Below are positions 24,551 through 33,174 of a stretch of 51,683 nucleotides of DNA, piece by piece. Where the stretch lies: contig JAOLBX010000011.1 in the NCBI GenBank assembly GCA_028339355.1, positions 1-51,683 on the forward strand, written 5' to 3'. Both the position numbers and the translations under genes were made by a program. The notes beneath the pieces were generated by a model. That model made no database searches. It saw only the letters and a list, made by a program, of their open reading frames with translations, and was not told the origin of the DNA. The stretch is from Bacteroidia bacterium (GTDB taxonomy: Bacteria; Bacteroidota; Bacteroidia; NS11-12g; UBA9320). Each line of letters begins with the position of its first letter. Position 1 is the stretch's first letter.

Positions 24551-27298
24551 TTACTTCTTTACGATCTTAAGGTGCTTGGTGCCTTGCTTAGATGTTACAC
24601 TGATGAAGTATATGCCAGACGCCCAACTTTTCAAGTCTAGTTTATGACTGCTTCTGTCTCCATTTTCAAGGTTTAGTAGCGTGACCCCATTAATATCTGT
24701 AACCAGTACGCTGTATTCTTCGTTAGTATTCGCACTCAAGGTGACTTCTTTGCTAAATGGATTAGGGTATGCTGCTATTTCTAGATTTTTAGCCTCATCA
24801 AAATGTACATTGCGAACATCCGAGTACTCACTTGCTCCATTGTAATCAAACTGGTGCAGACGGTAATAGACTAATTTAGTTCCTTTGGCTATGTGCGTAT
24901 CGGTATAGTTATAGTGTAGTACTTCATTGCTATTGCCATTGCCTTCTACTCGGTCTATAGCTGCAAATGAGCGTGCATCATAGCTACGTTCTACCACAAA
25001 GTGACTATTGTCTATCTCTGTAGCGGTAGCCCAAGTAAGCCCTGCTGTAGTATGTGCTACTGCTTGTGCGGTGAAGTGTATCAACTCTACGGGCAATGCG
25101 GCACTCACAAAATGCATTCTCACACTTCCTGCATCTGTACCTGCCCCATCATTTCTTGGAGCCCCTATAGCTAATGTTATACCATCCCCAGACAATGCAA
25201 CGCTTTTACCGCTCCAGTCATCTGCTGCTTCTCCATCTACATCATAGCCTAGCTGAGCCCAACTGCTGCCAGCACATTTATATAAACGCACATGGCCTGC
25301 ATCTGCACCACCCCCATCATTATAGGCTGCTCCTATGGCTAATTTAGTGCCATCACCTGATAATGAAACCGAAAAGCCGCTCCAGTCACCTGCTGCTTCA
25401 CCGTCTATATCATTGCCTAGCTGAGTCCAACTGCTGCTAGCATATTTATATACACGTACGTGGCCAGCATCTGTACCACCCCCATCATTCTTATATGCTC
25501 CTAAGGCTAGAATAGTACCATCATCAGAAAGAGAAACACTGTAACCACTTAAGTCGTTCGATGCTTCACCGTCTATGTCACTACCTAACTGTGACCAATT
25601 ACTACTAGCGTACTGATATACACGTACATGGCCAGACGAGGACCCATTCCCATCATTAAAGAATGCCCCAACTGCTAGAATAGTGCCATCATCAGAAAGT
25701 GAAATACTAGATCCTGATTTGTCATAAGCTGCTTCACCGTCTATATCGCTACCTAGCTGTGACCAACTGCCGCTAGCGTACTGATATACACGCACGTGGC
25801 CAGCATTTGTACCCCCTCCATCATTATCTGTAGCACTAATAGCGACAATAGTACCATCTCCAGATAATGATACACACTGCCCACTAAAATCATTAGCTGC
25901 TTCGCCGTCTATATCACTGCCTAACTGTGACCAAATGCTGCTAGCGTACTGATATACTCGAACGTGACCAAAATTGGATCCACCACCATCATTTAATCTT
26001 GAACCAATAGCTATTATGGAACCATCATCAGAAAGTGAAATGCTTGTTCCACTTCTATCACCTGCCGCTTCACCGTCTATATCACCACCTAACTGCGACC
26101 AACTGCTGCTAGCATATTCATATACACGCACATGGCCTGCATCTGATCCATTTCCATCATTATAGGCTGCTCCTACGGCTAGTATTGATCCATCTTCTGA
26201 TACTGCCACAGCACTACCAAATTCATCACCTGCTGCTTCGCCATCTATGTCACTGCCTAGCTGAAGGGGCGGAGTAATTTTTCTAATTATATGATTATCG
26301 AAGTCTGCTACATATATATTATCGTTAGCATCTATAGCTAACCCCTTGGGGTTATCGAAAGTAGCAGCTGTTCCTGTTCCATTTGCACTTCCTGCCGTTC
26401 CACTTCCAGCATAAGTAGTGACAACACCAGATGAAGTAATTTTTCTAATTTTATGATTATTGTAGTCCGAAACGTATAGATTTTCATCACTGTCTATAAC
26501 CACGTGGTAAGGATAATTAAACCGAGCACTTGTACCCGTTCCATTTGAAGTACCCCAAATTCCTGTAGTCCCTACGGGTCCTGCAAGTGTCGTTACTACA
26601 CTAGATGAAGTAATTTTTCTAATACTATGATTTGAATAATCAGTTACATATATATTATCATTGGCATCTATAGCTAATCCTGTAGGATTAGCGAATGTAG
26701 CAGCTGTTCCTGTACCATTTGCATTGCCACTTGATCCGCTACCGGCAAATGTGGTTACCACACCCGCAGATGTAATTTTTCTAATCCGATGATTATCCTT
26801 ATCTGCTACATAAACATTGCCACTAGCATCTACTGCTACTCCACTAGGCTTATTGAATTGTGCACTTGTTCCTGTTGCATTTGTCATTCCGGCACTGCTG
26901 CCTGCTAATGTGGTTACGGTTCCTCCTGAAGTGACTTTTTTTATTTTATGGTTCCATTCATCTGCTACATATATATTACCACTTGCGTCTATGGCTAATC
27001 CATTGGGTCTAGAGAACCCCGTGGCAAATGTAGATACTACACCCGAAGTGGTTATCTTTCGTATACTATGATTAAATTTATCTGCGATATATACATTGCC
27101 ATTGGCATCTACGACAGCTCCTTGAGGATTGTTAAATGTAGCTGCTGTTCCTGTTCCATTTGCACTTCCACTTGATCCGCTACCCGCAAATGTGATTACT
27201 TCCTGTGAGTATGCATTTCTTGGGAATAATAGACTAGTACAAAAGAAAAAAAGGGAGGTGATAATTAATGATTTTGATAGATTTTGTTTCATATTCAT
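24551..27298 (-). CDS. T9SS-exported double beta-propeller protein (6 NHL repeats + 7 FG-GAP-like repeats)
   Basis: The 915-residue protein has a signal peptide, then six NHL-type repeats (pattern VVDANGNVYIADKFNHSIRKIT) and seven 56-residue repeats (pattern LGSDIDGEAAGD...SLSDDGTILAVGA..NDGGGTDAGHVRVYQYASSSWSQ). A fibronectin-like linker with a VERSYDARSF segment follows, then a type A T9SS sorting domain (IAAYPNPFSKEVTLS). Six and seven blades are the classic propeller counts. It is probably a surface or secreted protein for binding or adhesion. ATG 27298 follows a TAACATTG element by 5 bp; a second ATG two codons later is also possible. Confidence 0.88.
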   Translation of the reverse strand: MNMKQNLSKSLIITSLFFFCTSLLFPRNAYSQEVITFAGSGSSGSANGTGTAATFNNPQGAVVDANGNVYIADKFNHSIRKITTSGVVSTFATGFSRPNGLAIDASGNIYVADEWNHKIKKVTSGGTVTTLAGSSAGMTNATGTSAQFNKPSGVAVDASGNVYVADKDNHRIRKITSAGVVTTFAGSGSSGNANGTGTAATFANPTGLAIDANDNIYVTDYSNHSIRKITSSSVVTTLAGPVGTTGIWGTSNGTGTSARFNYPYHVVIDSDENLYVSDYNNHKIRKITSSGVVTTYAGSGTAGSANGTGTAATFDNPKGLAIDANDNIYVADFDNHIIRKITPPLQLGSDIDGEAAGDEFGSAVAVSEDGSILAVGAAYNDGNGSDAGHVRVYEYASSSWSQLGGDIDGEAAGDRSGTSISLSDDGSIIAIGSRLNDGGGSNFGHVRVYQYASSIWSQLGSDIDGEAANDFSGQCVSLSGDGTIVAISATDNDGGGTNAGHVRVYQYASGSWSQLGSDIDGEAAYDKSGSSISLSDDGTILAVGAFFNDGNGSSSGHVRVYQYASSNWSQLGSDIDGEASNDLSGYSVSLSDDGTILALGAYKNDGGGTDAGHVRVYKYASSSWTQLGNDIDGEAAGDWSGFSVSLSGDGTKLAIGAAYNDGGGADAGHVRLYKCAGSSWAQLGYDVDGEAADDWSGKSVALSGDGITLAIGAPRNDGAGTDAGSVRMHFVSAALPVELIHFTAQAVAHTTAGLTWATATEIDNSHFVVERSYDARSFAAIDRVEGNGNSNEVLHYNYTDTHIAKGTKLVYYRLHQFDYNGASEYSDVRNVHFDEAKNLEIAAYPNPFSKEVTLSANTNEEYSVLVTDINGVTLLNLENGDRSSHKLDLKSWASGIYFISVTSKQGTKHLKIVKK
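25085..26260 (-). repeat. Seven tandem 168-bp coding repeats
   Basis: The repeats encode the 56-residue blades. The starts of the first and seventh units (26260 and 25252) are exactly 6 x 168 bp apart, so no insertion or deletion has accumulated. The last unit is degenerate at its 3' end. Similar but longer-period NHL repeats occupy about 26270-27215. Confidence 0.85.
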
Positions 27299-27390
27299 TT
27301 ATACAATGTTACATATTTTATTACATACTGAAAATATTTTTAAAATAGCTGTATTCTTGAATCAAAAGTGCTTACTAATGAAGCAAATTT

Positions 27391-27398
27391 TATATTTG
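27391..27398 (+). promoter_or_regulatory. -7 promoter element TATATTTG abutting the DUF72 start
   Basis: This is an exact TAnnTTTG match ending 4 bp before the GTG at 27403. The transcription start would fall at or next to the start codon. Confidence 0.5.
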
Positions 27399-27402
27399 AC
27401 CA

Positions 27403-28293
27403 GTGAAATTCGGAAAAGTAGAAAATCCAGGAGATTTAGACTTATGTCTCCCTCTAGATCATAGCGACACAAAACGTGTGCTAGCAGCTGGCGGCTACAC
27501 AGAAAAGAAACCAAAGGTATTCATTGGGTTTCCAAAGTGGGCGAAGGCAGATCTCAAAGACTTTTATCCGAAAGGAACCAAGGACGAGTTGGCGTATTAC
27601 TCTACCCAGTTCAATGCCATAGAACTCAATGCATTTTATTACCGCATATTTCCAGAGAAAGTAGTGCAAGGATGGTACGATAGAAGTGCTCCAGACTTCA
27701 CCTTTTTTCCTAAAGTGCCGCAGCTGATAAGTCAATTCAGAAGATTAAAAAATTGTAATGTAGAGTTAGACGACTACTTCCGGAGTATTTCTAATTTTAA
27801 AGAAAAACTAGGCACTGTGTTTCTCCAAATGAATGAAAACTATGGTCCTGATAATTTTGAGGATTTAACTCACTTCATAGAGCAATGGCCTATAGATGTT
27901 CCACTTAGCGTAGAGCTCCGTCATACAGATTGGTATACGGACCTGATTATGGCTGATGAGTTAAATGATATGCTGGCACAGTACAAAGTATGCCATACCA
28001 TCACAGATACTGCCGGCATAAGAGATATTATGCATATGCGACTGACTAATCCTACTTGCTTTGTCCGATTTACAGGGGCTAATCACCCGAGTGATGTAGA
28101 TAGACTAGACGAATGGTTTAACAGACTCACGGAATGGAAAGAGCAAGGTATAGAGAAAATCAACTTTTTCATACACCAGAATGTAGAAAAAGACCTGCAA
28201 ATGCTAAGTGCTCGTTTCATAGAAAAGATAAATACGGAATGGGGATATAACATGCATATACCTGGTGAAGAAGAGCAAAACATTCTTTTTTAA
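27403..28293 (+). CDS. DUF72 domain protein (YecE-like)
   Basis: The 296-residue protein has the DUF72 TIM-barrel pattern: FIGFPKWAKADLKDFYP, YYSTQFNAIELNAFYYRIFP, DFTFFPKVPQLISQFRRL, GTVFLQMNENYGP and VELRHTDWY. The family is widespread and its function is unknown. The GTG start gives the MKFGKVENPGDLDL opening seen in Bacteroidota homologues, so I keep it even though the promoter element is only 4 bp away. It is a single gene that converges on the exonuclease III gene. Confidence 0.9.
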   Translation: MKFGKVENPGDLDLCLPLDHSDTKRVLAAGGYTEKKPKVFIGFPKWAKADLKDFYPKGTKDELAYYSTQFNAIELNAFYYRIFPEKVVQGWYDRSAPDFTFFPKVPQLISQFRRLKNCNVELDDYFRSISNFKEKLGTVFLQMNENYGPDNFEDLTHFIEQWPIDVPLSVELRHTDWYTDLIMADELNDMLAQYKVCHTITDTAGIRDIMHMRLTNPTCFVRFTGANHPSDVDRLDEWFNRLTEWKEQGIEKINFFIHQNVEKDLQMLSARFIEKINTEWGYNMHIPGEEEQNILF

Positions 28294-28295
28294 TC

Positions 28296-28316
28296 AGATG
28301 ATTACTAAACTCATCT
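28296..28316. terminator. Weak hairpin between convergent genes
   Basis: The 6-bp arms AGATGA and TCATCT with a 9-nt loop sit between the DUF72 stop and the exonuclease III stop. It could serve both strands, but the stem is short. Confidence 0.3.
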
Positions 28317-28322
28317 AAACGA

Positions 28323-29084
28323 CTACGATAAAACCAAACCCAACGGACAATGGTCGCTACCAAAAGTTTCATTGTCTATAAAAGCACTTGTCACCTTAGG
28401 CATAATCGAATTAGAAACCAGGAAGTAATCTATACGCCAGCCTGCATTGCTCGCACGTGCATTGAATCGGGTGCTCCAGAAACTATATTTTACTTCTTCA
28501 GGATTAAGCTCACGGAAAGAATCTTTTAGCCCGATACTGAGTATTCCATCTAGGCCGTCGATTTCTTTTTGAGTATATCCACTTGTCTTATTGTAGTTGC
28601 TCTTATCGTTTTTCAGATCTATGGCAGCGTGAGCCACGTTAAAGTCACCTGTTACTATGACGGGTTTAACCTTTTGTAAATCAGTTAAGTAGCTCTTGAA
28701 TGCCTCGTCCCAACTAGCTCGATAATCCAATCTTTTTAAGCCTGCACCGCTGTTAGGCACATATACATTTATAAGATAAAAATCTGGGTACTCAGCACAG
28801 ATTACACGACCCTCGTCATCATGTTCGTCTATGCCCATGTCTGTAGTCACATTGATGGGCTCCGTCTTGCTTATAATAGCTACTCCGCTATATCCTTTTT
28901 TGGTAGCAGAGTTGGAGTAAACATGAAAATTTTTTAGCTCGGCTAGAGCTTCTTGTACCTGATCATCTTGTGCCTTGGTCTCTTGCAGGCAGTATATATC
29001 TGCTCCGCTATCGTGTATGATATCTATTAAACCTTTTTTTACACTGGCTCTTACTCCATTTACATTCCAAGAGATGATTTGCAT
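28323..29084 (-). CDS. xth: Exodeoxyribonuclease III (AP endonuclease)
   Basis: The 253-residue protein has the ExoIII/AP-endonuclease signature: ISWNVNGVRASVKKG at the N-terminus, CLQETKAQ with the metal-binding Glu, NVYVPNSGAGL, VTGDFNVAHAAIDL with catalytic Asp/Asn, and a final GSDHCPLGLVL with the catalytic His. It cleaves abasic sites and removes 3' blocks in base excision repair. It is a single gene. A TACATTCG sequence lies 4 bp before the ATG. Confidence 0.95.
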   Translation of the reverse strand: MQIISWNVNGVRASVKKGLIDIIHDSGADIYCLQETKAQDDQVQEALAELKNFHVYSNSATKKGYSGVAIISKTEPINVTTDMGIDEHDDEGRVICAEYPDFYLINVYVPNSGAGLKRLDYRASWDEAFKSYLTDLQKVKPVIVTGDFNVAHAAIDLKNDKSNYNKTSGYTQKEIDGLDGILSIGLKDSFRELNPEEVKYSFWSTRFNARASNAGWRIDYFLVSNSIMPKVTSAFIDNETFGSDHCPLGLVLS

Positions 29085-29148
29085 AGGGCGAATGTATATA
29101 TAGATTTACTATTCTCCTATATAGTATCCTTGGCTTCTAGATATTTAG

Positions 29149-29736
29149 ATGATTAGTATTTCAAAGAAGTTAAAAAATATAGATATCTACCTTTTAGACC
29201 AAATACTGAAGGGAAGTATACAAAAAGGCATGTTTATACTGGACGCCGGTTGTGGGAACGGTAGAAACAGTGAATTTCTATTGGACGAAGGTTACAATGT
29301 GTATGGCATGGAACCAGAAGAAGATAGTTTGCAAGAATTATGGAGTCTGTATCCCACTCATAAACAGCAATTTGTGCATAGTACTTTAGAAGATTCTCCG
29401 TCCTTCAGAAAATTCAATTTCATCATATGCAATGCTGTTTTACATTTTGCAGATACTCATACTAACTTCTAGCAATTGGTATCATTCCTCGCAAACTTGC
29501 TATCAGAAGATGGTATTTTGTTTATTCGTATGGCGTCTAATTTTGCTACTCGAGTACCTTTTATTATAAATGAAAATGGTAAGTCTAACTTGCCCGATGG
29601 TAGCACAAGATATTTGCTGAATCAATCACAGTTAAATAAAGTCATGATTGTAAATGAACTATCTTTTTTAGAGCCACTCAAGACAGTGAATGTGAATGAT
29701 GAAAGATGTATGAGTACCCTAGTGTTGACCAAGTAG
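29149..29736 (+). pseudogene. Class I SAM-dependent methyltransferase interrupted by an in-frame TAG
   Basis: One frame covers about 195 codons but is broken by TAG at 29470-29472 (after ADTHTNF). The first part has the SAM-binding motif LDAGCGNGRNSEFL and an acidic loop (YGMEPEEDS). The second part continues the fold (LVSFLANLLSEDGILFIRMAS). There is no frameshift, so a single substitution explains the break. A TTG at 29476 might restart translation of the second half. It is either a recent pseudogene or a sequencing error. The natural substrate cannot be told. Confidence 0.8.
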
Positions 29737-29801
29737 TAGTGACCTCAAAGTAGATCTAGGAAGGTTAAATAGATCAGAATTATCCAACGATGAAATAGAA
29801 C

Positions 29802-29809
29802 TATATTTG
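29802..29809 (+). promoter_or_regulatory. -7 promoter element TATATTTG close to ATG 29815
   Basis: This is an exact consensus match ending 5 bp before the ATG, which predicts a leader of almost zero length. Confidence 0.5.
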
Positions 29810-29814
29810 ATTCA

Positions 29815-30360
29815 ATGTTTCAAAACATCTTTAGCACAGCAGTAGAAAGCAAAAAGATAATCTCATTTTGTACATATTGTGACTCGGCTACTTGTATAGG
29901 CATTGTTATGGGATACAGCTCCGAGCAAGTTACGATAGAACATATTTCAAAATATGGAGAACACGATGGTATAATATCTCTTAAAATTTCTGACATAGAA
30001 CGAATAGACGTAGATGACGAAATGTGTAGGAGTATTAACTACCTATATCACAATAGGAAAGAGATACAAAACCTGTCTAAGAGGTACAAAGGCTTGGACA
30101 TCAACACCAGTGATTTTCTTTCTTTTTTGTCAGAATGCAAGGACGAGAAATTGGTTTGTTCTGTGGATACAAAAGAGCTTTACCTCACCTGTTTTGTTTT
30201 GGATGTAAATTTTGAAGAGCTGCACATTTTAGCAATAGATTCTCACGGTCAAAAAGATGGAGAGTGTTTTGTGAAGATGGATGACATAAACTATGTCTCG
30301 TATGGTAGACTCAATGACATGCGTAGATTATTGCTCTACAATATTAACTATCGCATCTAG
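29815..30360 (+). CDS. Hypothetical protein with two tandem Sm-like repeats
   Basis: I recognise no named family for this 181-residue protein. It contains an internal duplication. Residues ~27-78 (GIVMGYSSEQVTIEHISKYG..DG) and ~127-178 (CFVLDVNFEELHILAIDSHG..DG) share the same pattern of a short strand, a conserved G..DG turn, a DI/DDI strand and a final Met-Arg helix before LY. The compact beta-rich pattern recalls Sm/Hfq-like barrels, but this is only a shape resemblance. No signal peptide is present, so it is cytosolic. Its TAG stop shares the CTAG at 30357-30360 with the convergent GreA-like gene. Confidence 0.7.
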   Translation: MFQNIFSTAVESKKIISFCTYCDSATCIGIVMGYSSEQVTIEHISKYGEHDGIISLKISDIERIDVDDEMCRSINYLYHNRKEIQNLSKRYKGLDINTSDFLSFLSECKDEKLVCSVDTKELYLTCFVLDVNFEELHILAIDSHGQKDGECFVKMDDINYVSYGRLNDMRRLLLYNINYRI

Positions 30361-30803
30361 TCTACAGATACTATCTTCTCTTTTTTACCTGCAAAAGATA
30401 TCACATCTCCTTTTCCTTTGCCCATGATGAGTTGACCTATAGGCGATACTGTAGAAATAGCATAAAGTGTTTCTTTATCTAACTCTACTTTGCCTAAAGC
30501 AACACTGAGATAAAGTGTTTTTTTATCAGTTTTAATGAGGGCCCCAAGTTGACCAGTATCGCAAGGTTTTGTAGGACTTATCTGGCTTAGAATATTCATT
30601 TCCCTAACGAAGTTATTCATCTGTCTGTTGAGTCTATCTAGTTCCTCCTGACCCATTGCTCTAGCAGTTTCGAACTTATTTCCCGACGTGCTATTTTCTT
30701 CACCCACTACCGATTCTTGGACCTTGTCCTTGGCGGCTTGTAGTTCTTCTATTTGAGATTGCAGTTTGTGCATACAAGCTGCTTGTATTTCTGACTTTTT
30801 CAT
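30357..30803 (-). CDS. GreA/GreB-like transcription elongation factor family protein
   Basis: The 148-residue protein has an N-terminal coiled coil (about residues 1-75, including ENSTSGNKFETARAMGQEELDRLNRQM) and a C-terminal domain ending ISTVSPIGQLIMGKGKGDVISF, close to the SPiG-L-GkkvGD signature of GreA. GreA factors enter the RNA polymerase secondary channel and stimulate transcript cleavage. The acidic tip of the coiled coil is not clearly conserved, so it may be a paralogue with another role. A TAAATTTG element lies 11 bp upstream of the ATG. Confidence 0.8.
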   Translation of the reverse strand: MKKSEIQAACMHKLQSQIEELQAAKDKVQESVVGEENSTSGNKFETARAMGQEELDRLNRQMNNFVREMNILSQISPTKPCDTGQLGALIKTDKKTLYLSVALGKVELDKETLYAISTVSPIGQLIMGKGKGDVISFAGKKEKIVSVD

Positions 30804-30814
30804 TCTTGCCTAGC

Positions 30815-30822
30815 CAAATTTA
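30815..30822 (-). promoter_or_regulatory. -7 promoter element TAAATTTG of the GreA-like gene
   Basis: This is an exact TAnnTTTG match on the minus strand, 11 bp before the ATG at 30803. Confidence 0.45.
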
Positions 30823-30878
30823 ACAAATTGTAACCTTAGTTGCAAAATAAGGGTCAACAAAAATAGACCTTTGCCATA

Positions 30879-31187
30879 ATGTTAGGATTTATAAAGAAGC
30901 TATTTGGTCCCGGAGTGGACCTAGCTGAGAAAGTAAGAGAAGGGGCAATAATATTAGATGTACGTAGTCCTGGAGAGTATGCAGGTGGTCATGCAAAAGG
31001 AAGTAAGAATATTCCTTTGGACAAAATAAGCGGAAAAATGAATACAATCAAGAAGTGGAACAAACCCGTTATAGCGTGCTGTGCAAGTGGTATGAGAAGT
31101 GGAAATGCAGTAGGTATTCTAAATAGAAATGGAATAGAAGCATACAATGCAGGACCGTGGCAAAACGCAAATAGATTAATAAAATAG
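30879..31187 (+). CDS. Rhodanese-like domain protein
   Basis: The 102-residue single rhodanese domain has DVRSPGEYAGGHAKGSKNIPLDKI and the active loop CCASGMRSG, with Cys68 as the likely persulfide carrier. It has no signal peptide. Such proteins move sulfur or act in redox signalling. It is followed by a hairpin and then a thioredoxin gene on the same strand, a pairing that suggests shared thiol chemistry. A GACCTTTG sequence lies 5 bp before its ATG. Confidence 0.9.
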   Translation: MLGFIKKLFGPGVDLAEKVREGAIILDVRSPGEYAGGHAKGSKNIPLDKISGKMNTIKKWNKPVIACCASGMRSGNAVGILNRNGIEAYNAGPWQNANRLIK

Positions 31188-31207
31188 TATTGAGTTTGTG
31201 AGTGGTT

Positions 31208-31236
31208 AGTATTGAGCAGTAATGAGTCTCAATACT
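31208..31236 (+). terminator. Hairpin after the rhodanese gene
   Basis: The perfect 9-bp inverted repeat AGTATTGAG/CTCAATACT has an 11-nt loop and is followed by CATTTTTC. It probably ends or attenuates the rhodanese transcript before the thioredoxin gene. Confidence 0.6.
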
Positions 31237-31272
31237 CATTTTTCAGCGTTTCAATAAAAATTAGAAAAAAAT

Positions 31273-31578
31273 ATGGCAAGTTTTAAAGAAGCAATAAGTG
31301 GAAATGTGCCTGTTTTGGTAGATTTTCATGCAAAGTGGTGTGGTCCGTGTAAGATGATGCCACCCATCTTAGCTCAAGTAAAAGAGCAGCTAGGCGACGA
31401 AGTCAAAATCATCAAGATAGATGTAGATAAGAACCAGGCTTTGGCTGACGCATATGCTGTGCGAGGAGTTCCTACACTTATGATTTTTAAAGAAGGGAAA
31501 TTAGCATGGCGAGAGAGCGCTGTGAGACAAGCTGGGGAGTTGATAGGGTTGTTGGCAAAATCAGATTTAGAGATTTGA
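31273..31578 (+). CDS. Thioredoxin
   Basis: The 101-residue protein has the active site WCGPC at residues 22-26, VDFHAKWCGPCKMMPPIL, the IDVDKN turn and the cis-Pro loop GVPTLMIF. The length fits a cytosolic thioredoxin without a signal peptide. It reduces protein disulfides with electrons from thioredoxin reductase, which is not in the window. An AT-rich 36-bp leader follows the upstream hairpin. Confidence 0.92.
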   Translation: MASFKEAISGNVPVLVDFHAKWCGPCKMMPPILAQVKEQLGDEVKIIKIDVDKNQALADAYAVRGVPTLMIFKEGKLAWRESAVRQAGELIGLLAKSDLEI

Positions 31579-31593
31579 GATTGCTTCGCTTTT

Positions 31594-31635
31594 AGATGTG
31601 AGACGAATTAGAACTCCAAAAAAAGTCTCACATCT
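31594..31635. terminator. Bidirectional hairpin terminator between thioredoxin and menB
   Basis: The perfect 11-bp arms AGATGTGAGAC and GTCTCACATCT are separated by 20 nt that include an A-run next to the right arm. The site lies between convergent genes and can act on both strands. Confidence 0.65.
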
Positions 31636-31664
31636 CTAATCTAAAGTCCAACATCTTAAATTGC

Positions 31665-32501
31665 CTAAGGCAAATATTCCTTCTTAAAATTCGGTTTACG
31701 TTTTTCTAAAAAGGCATCACGTCCTTCTTTAGCTTCGTCTGTCATATAGGCAAGCCGTGTAGCTTCACCAGCAAACACTTGTTGTCCTACCATTCCGTCA
31801 TCTGTAAGGTTCATAGCAAACTTCAGCATTTTTATACTCGTTGGAGACTTTTCTAATATCTCTTGAGCCCATTCAAAGGCTGTGTCTTCTAACTCATCGT
31901 GTGGTACTACGGCATTTACCATTCCCATATCAAAAGCCTCTTGAGCAGAGTAGTTTCTACCTAAGAAAAATATCTCACGAGCTCTTTTCTGACCTACCAT
32001 TTTAGCAAGATATGCAGAACCATATCCACCATCAAAACTGGTAACATCTGCATCTGTTTGTTTGAAGATAGCATGCTCTTCACTAGCCAGAGTCATATCA
32101 CACACCACGTGTAGACTATGACCTCCACCTACTGCCCATCCAGGTACTACGGCTATTACTACCTTAGGCATAAAACGAATCATTCGCTGGACGTCAAGTA
32201 TGTTCAGTCTATGGTAATTATCATCACCTACGTAGCCTTTATGTCCACGAGCTTTTTGGTCTCCACCACTACAAAATGAGTATACTCCATCCTTAGAACT
32301 AGGTCCTTCTGCACTTAGTAATACTACACCTATACTTAGGTCTTCTTGTGCATCGTGAAAAGCATCGAGCAACTCGCTTGTAGTCTTTGGACGAAATGCA
32401 TTTCGTACATCAGGTCTATTGAATGCAATGCGGGCTACGCCATCGCATTTTTTGTAGGTAATGTCTTCGTATTCTTTTACTGTGGTCCAGTTTTGGCTCA
32501 T
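31665..32501 (-). CDS. menB: 1,4-dihydroxy-2-naphthoyl-CoA synthase
   Basis: The 278-residue crotonase-fold protein has MenB-specific features: FNRPDVRNAFRPKT, SGGDQKARGHKGY, VVPGWAVGGGHSLHVVCDMTLA, FDGGYGSAYLA and the C-terminal EGRDAFLEKRKPNF. It closes the naphthoquinone ring in menaquinone synthesis. No other men gene is adjacent. The element TAACTTTG lies 4 bp before the ATG. In a window with phenylacetate genes it might be mistaken for a paa enoyl-CoA hydratase, but the motifs point to MenB. Confidence 0.95.
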   Translation of the reverse strand: MSQNWTTVKEYEDITYKKCDGVARIAFNRPDVRNAFRPKTTSELLDAFHDAQEDLSIGVVLLSAEGPSSKDGVYSFCSGGDQKARGHKGYVGDDNYHRLNILDVQRMIRFMPKVVIAVVPGWAVGGGHSLHVVCDMTLASEEHAIFKQTDADVTSFDGGYGSAYLAKMVGQKRAREIFFLGRNYSAQEAFDMGMVNAVVPHDELEDTAFEWAQEILEKSPTSIKMLKFAMNLTDDGMVGQQVFAGEATRLAYMTDEAKEGRDAFLEKRKPNFKKEYLP

Positions 32502-32505
32502 AGGG

Positions 32506-32513
32506 CAAAGTTA
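32506..32513 (-). promoter_or_regulatory. -7 promoter element TAACTTTG of menB
   Basis: This is an exact consensus match on the minus strand, ending 4 bp before the menB ATG at 32501. Confidence 0.5.
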
Positions 32514-32537
32514 GTTGTTGGAGAGAAATATGCAGTG

Positions 32538-33149
32538 TTAATGAATGACTTCTAATGGTGATGCGTTATTGCAGCTATCGAGATAAAAATCCATTCGTTT
32601 TCTAAATTGATTGATAACGGCAGTATCGTTAGGGTTTGATCTCATTTCTCTTAGAAGGTTACGTGATTTATGGTCGTAGTTATAGTGATAATCAATCCAA
32701 ACATTCGGTTTAATATAGAACAATACTGCAAGGAGAAGCATTGGAATAAGTCTTATAGCCACTCTGAAATATGATTTATCACCTGATGAGACTTTCAGAA
32801 GGGTAAAACTCAAGGAAACGACCCCAGCAATGAGTCCATAGGTTAACATTGGTGTTGAGCCAGGCCAAATCATAATATTGATTAATAAGGCGGTCCAAAT
32901 TAGTGTAAGTGCAACTCCAGCTCCACGAAATATCATAGTCTTTCGTTTGTCTTTTTTTAGAGTGTTTTTGTTTTTAAACCATTCGCTAAGTCCAACATTT
33001 TCGGCAAGAAGTCTTAAGGCTGCAAGATCAAGTATGCATAAAATTTGAATTGAAATAATAAGTATAATGTTAGCCCACGGCCAATGCATTATTCTAAATG
33101 CCATTCCTATTATTACAGATAGTATAGCAGCTATTTCAAGTTTTTTCAT
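32538..33149 (-). CDS. Membrane protein with GldL-like MHWP motif, function unknown
   Basis: The 203-residue protein has about five hydrophobic segments. The second line of the first hairpin reads GMAFRIMHWPWANIIL, close to the FKIMHWPGA motif of GldL and of many small Bacteroidota membrane proteins. The remainder does not resemble GldL, and the C-terminal ~45 residues are polar. No other gliding gene is adjacent. It starts 25 bp after the yqhD stop and may be the second gene of that transcript. Confidence 0.65.
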   Translation of the reverse strand: MKKLEIAAILSVIIGMAFRIMHWPWANIILIISIQILCILDLAALRLLAENVGLSEWFKNKNTLKKDKRKTMIFRGAGVALTLIWTALLINIMIWPGSTPMLTYGLIAGVVSLSFTLLKVSSGDKSYFRVAIRLIPMLLLAVLFYIKPNVWIDYHYNYDHKSRNLLREMRSNPNDTAVINQFRKRMDFYLDSCNNASPLEVIH

Positions 33150-33174
33150 AAGTGCAATTTATGAAGTTCAAACT

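Noticed and set aside
25085..26260. Regular direct repeats suggesting a CRISPR array
   Set aside because: The repeats are 168 bp, in frame, and encode beta-propeller blades; there are no spacers or cas genes.
31665..32501. Enoyl-CoA hydratase of phenylacetate breakdown (paaF/paaG)
   Set aside because: Its motifs (SGGDQ, FDGGYGSAYLA, C-terminal KRKPNF) are those of MenB.
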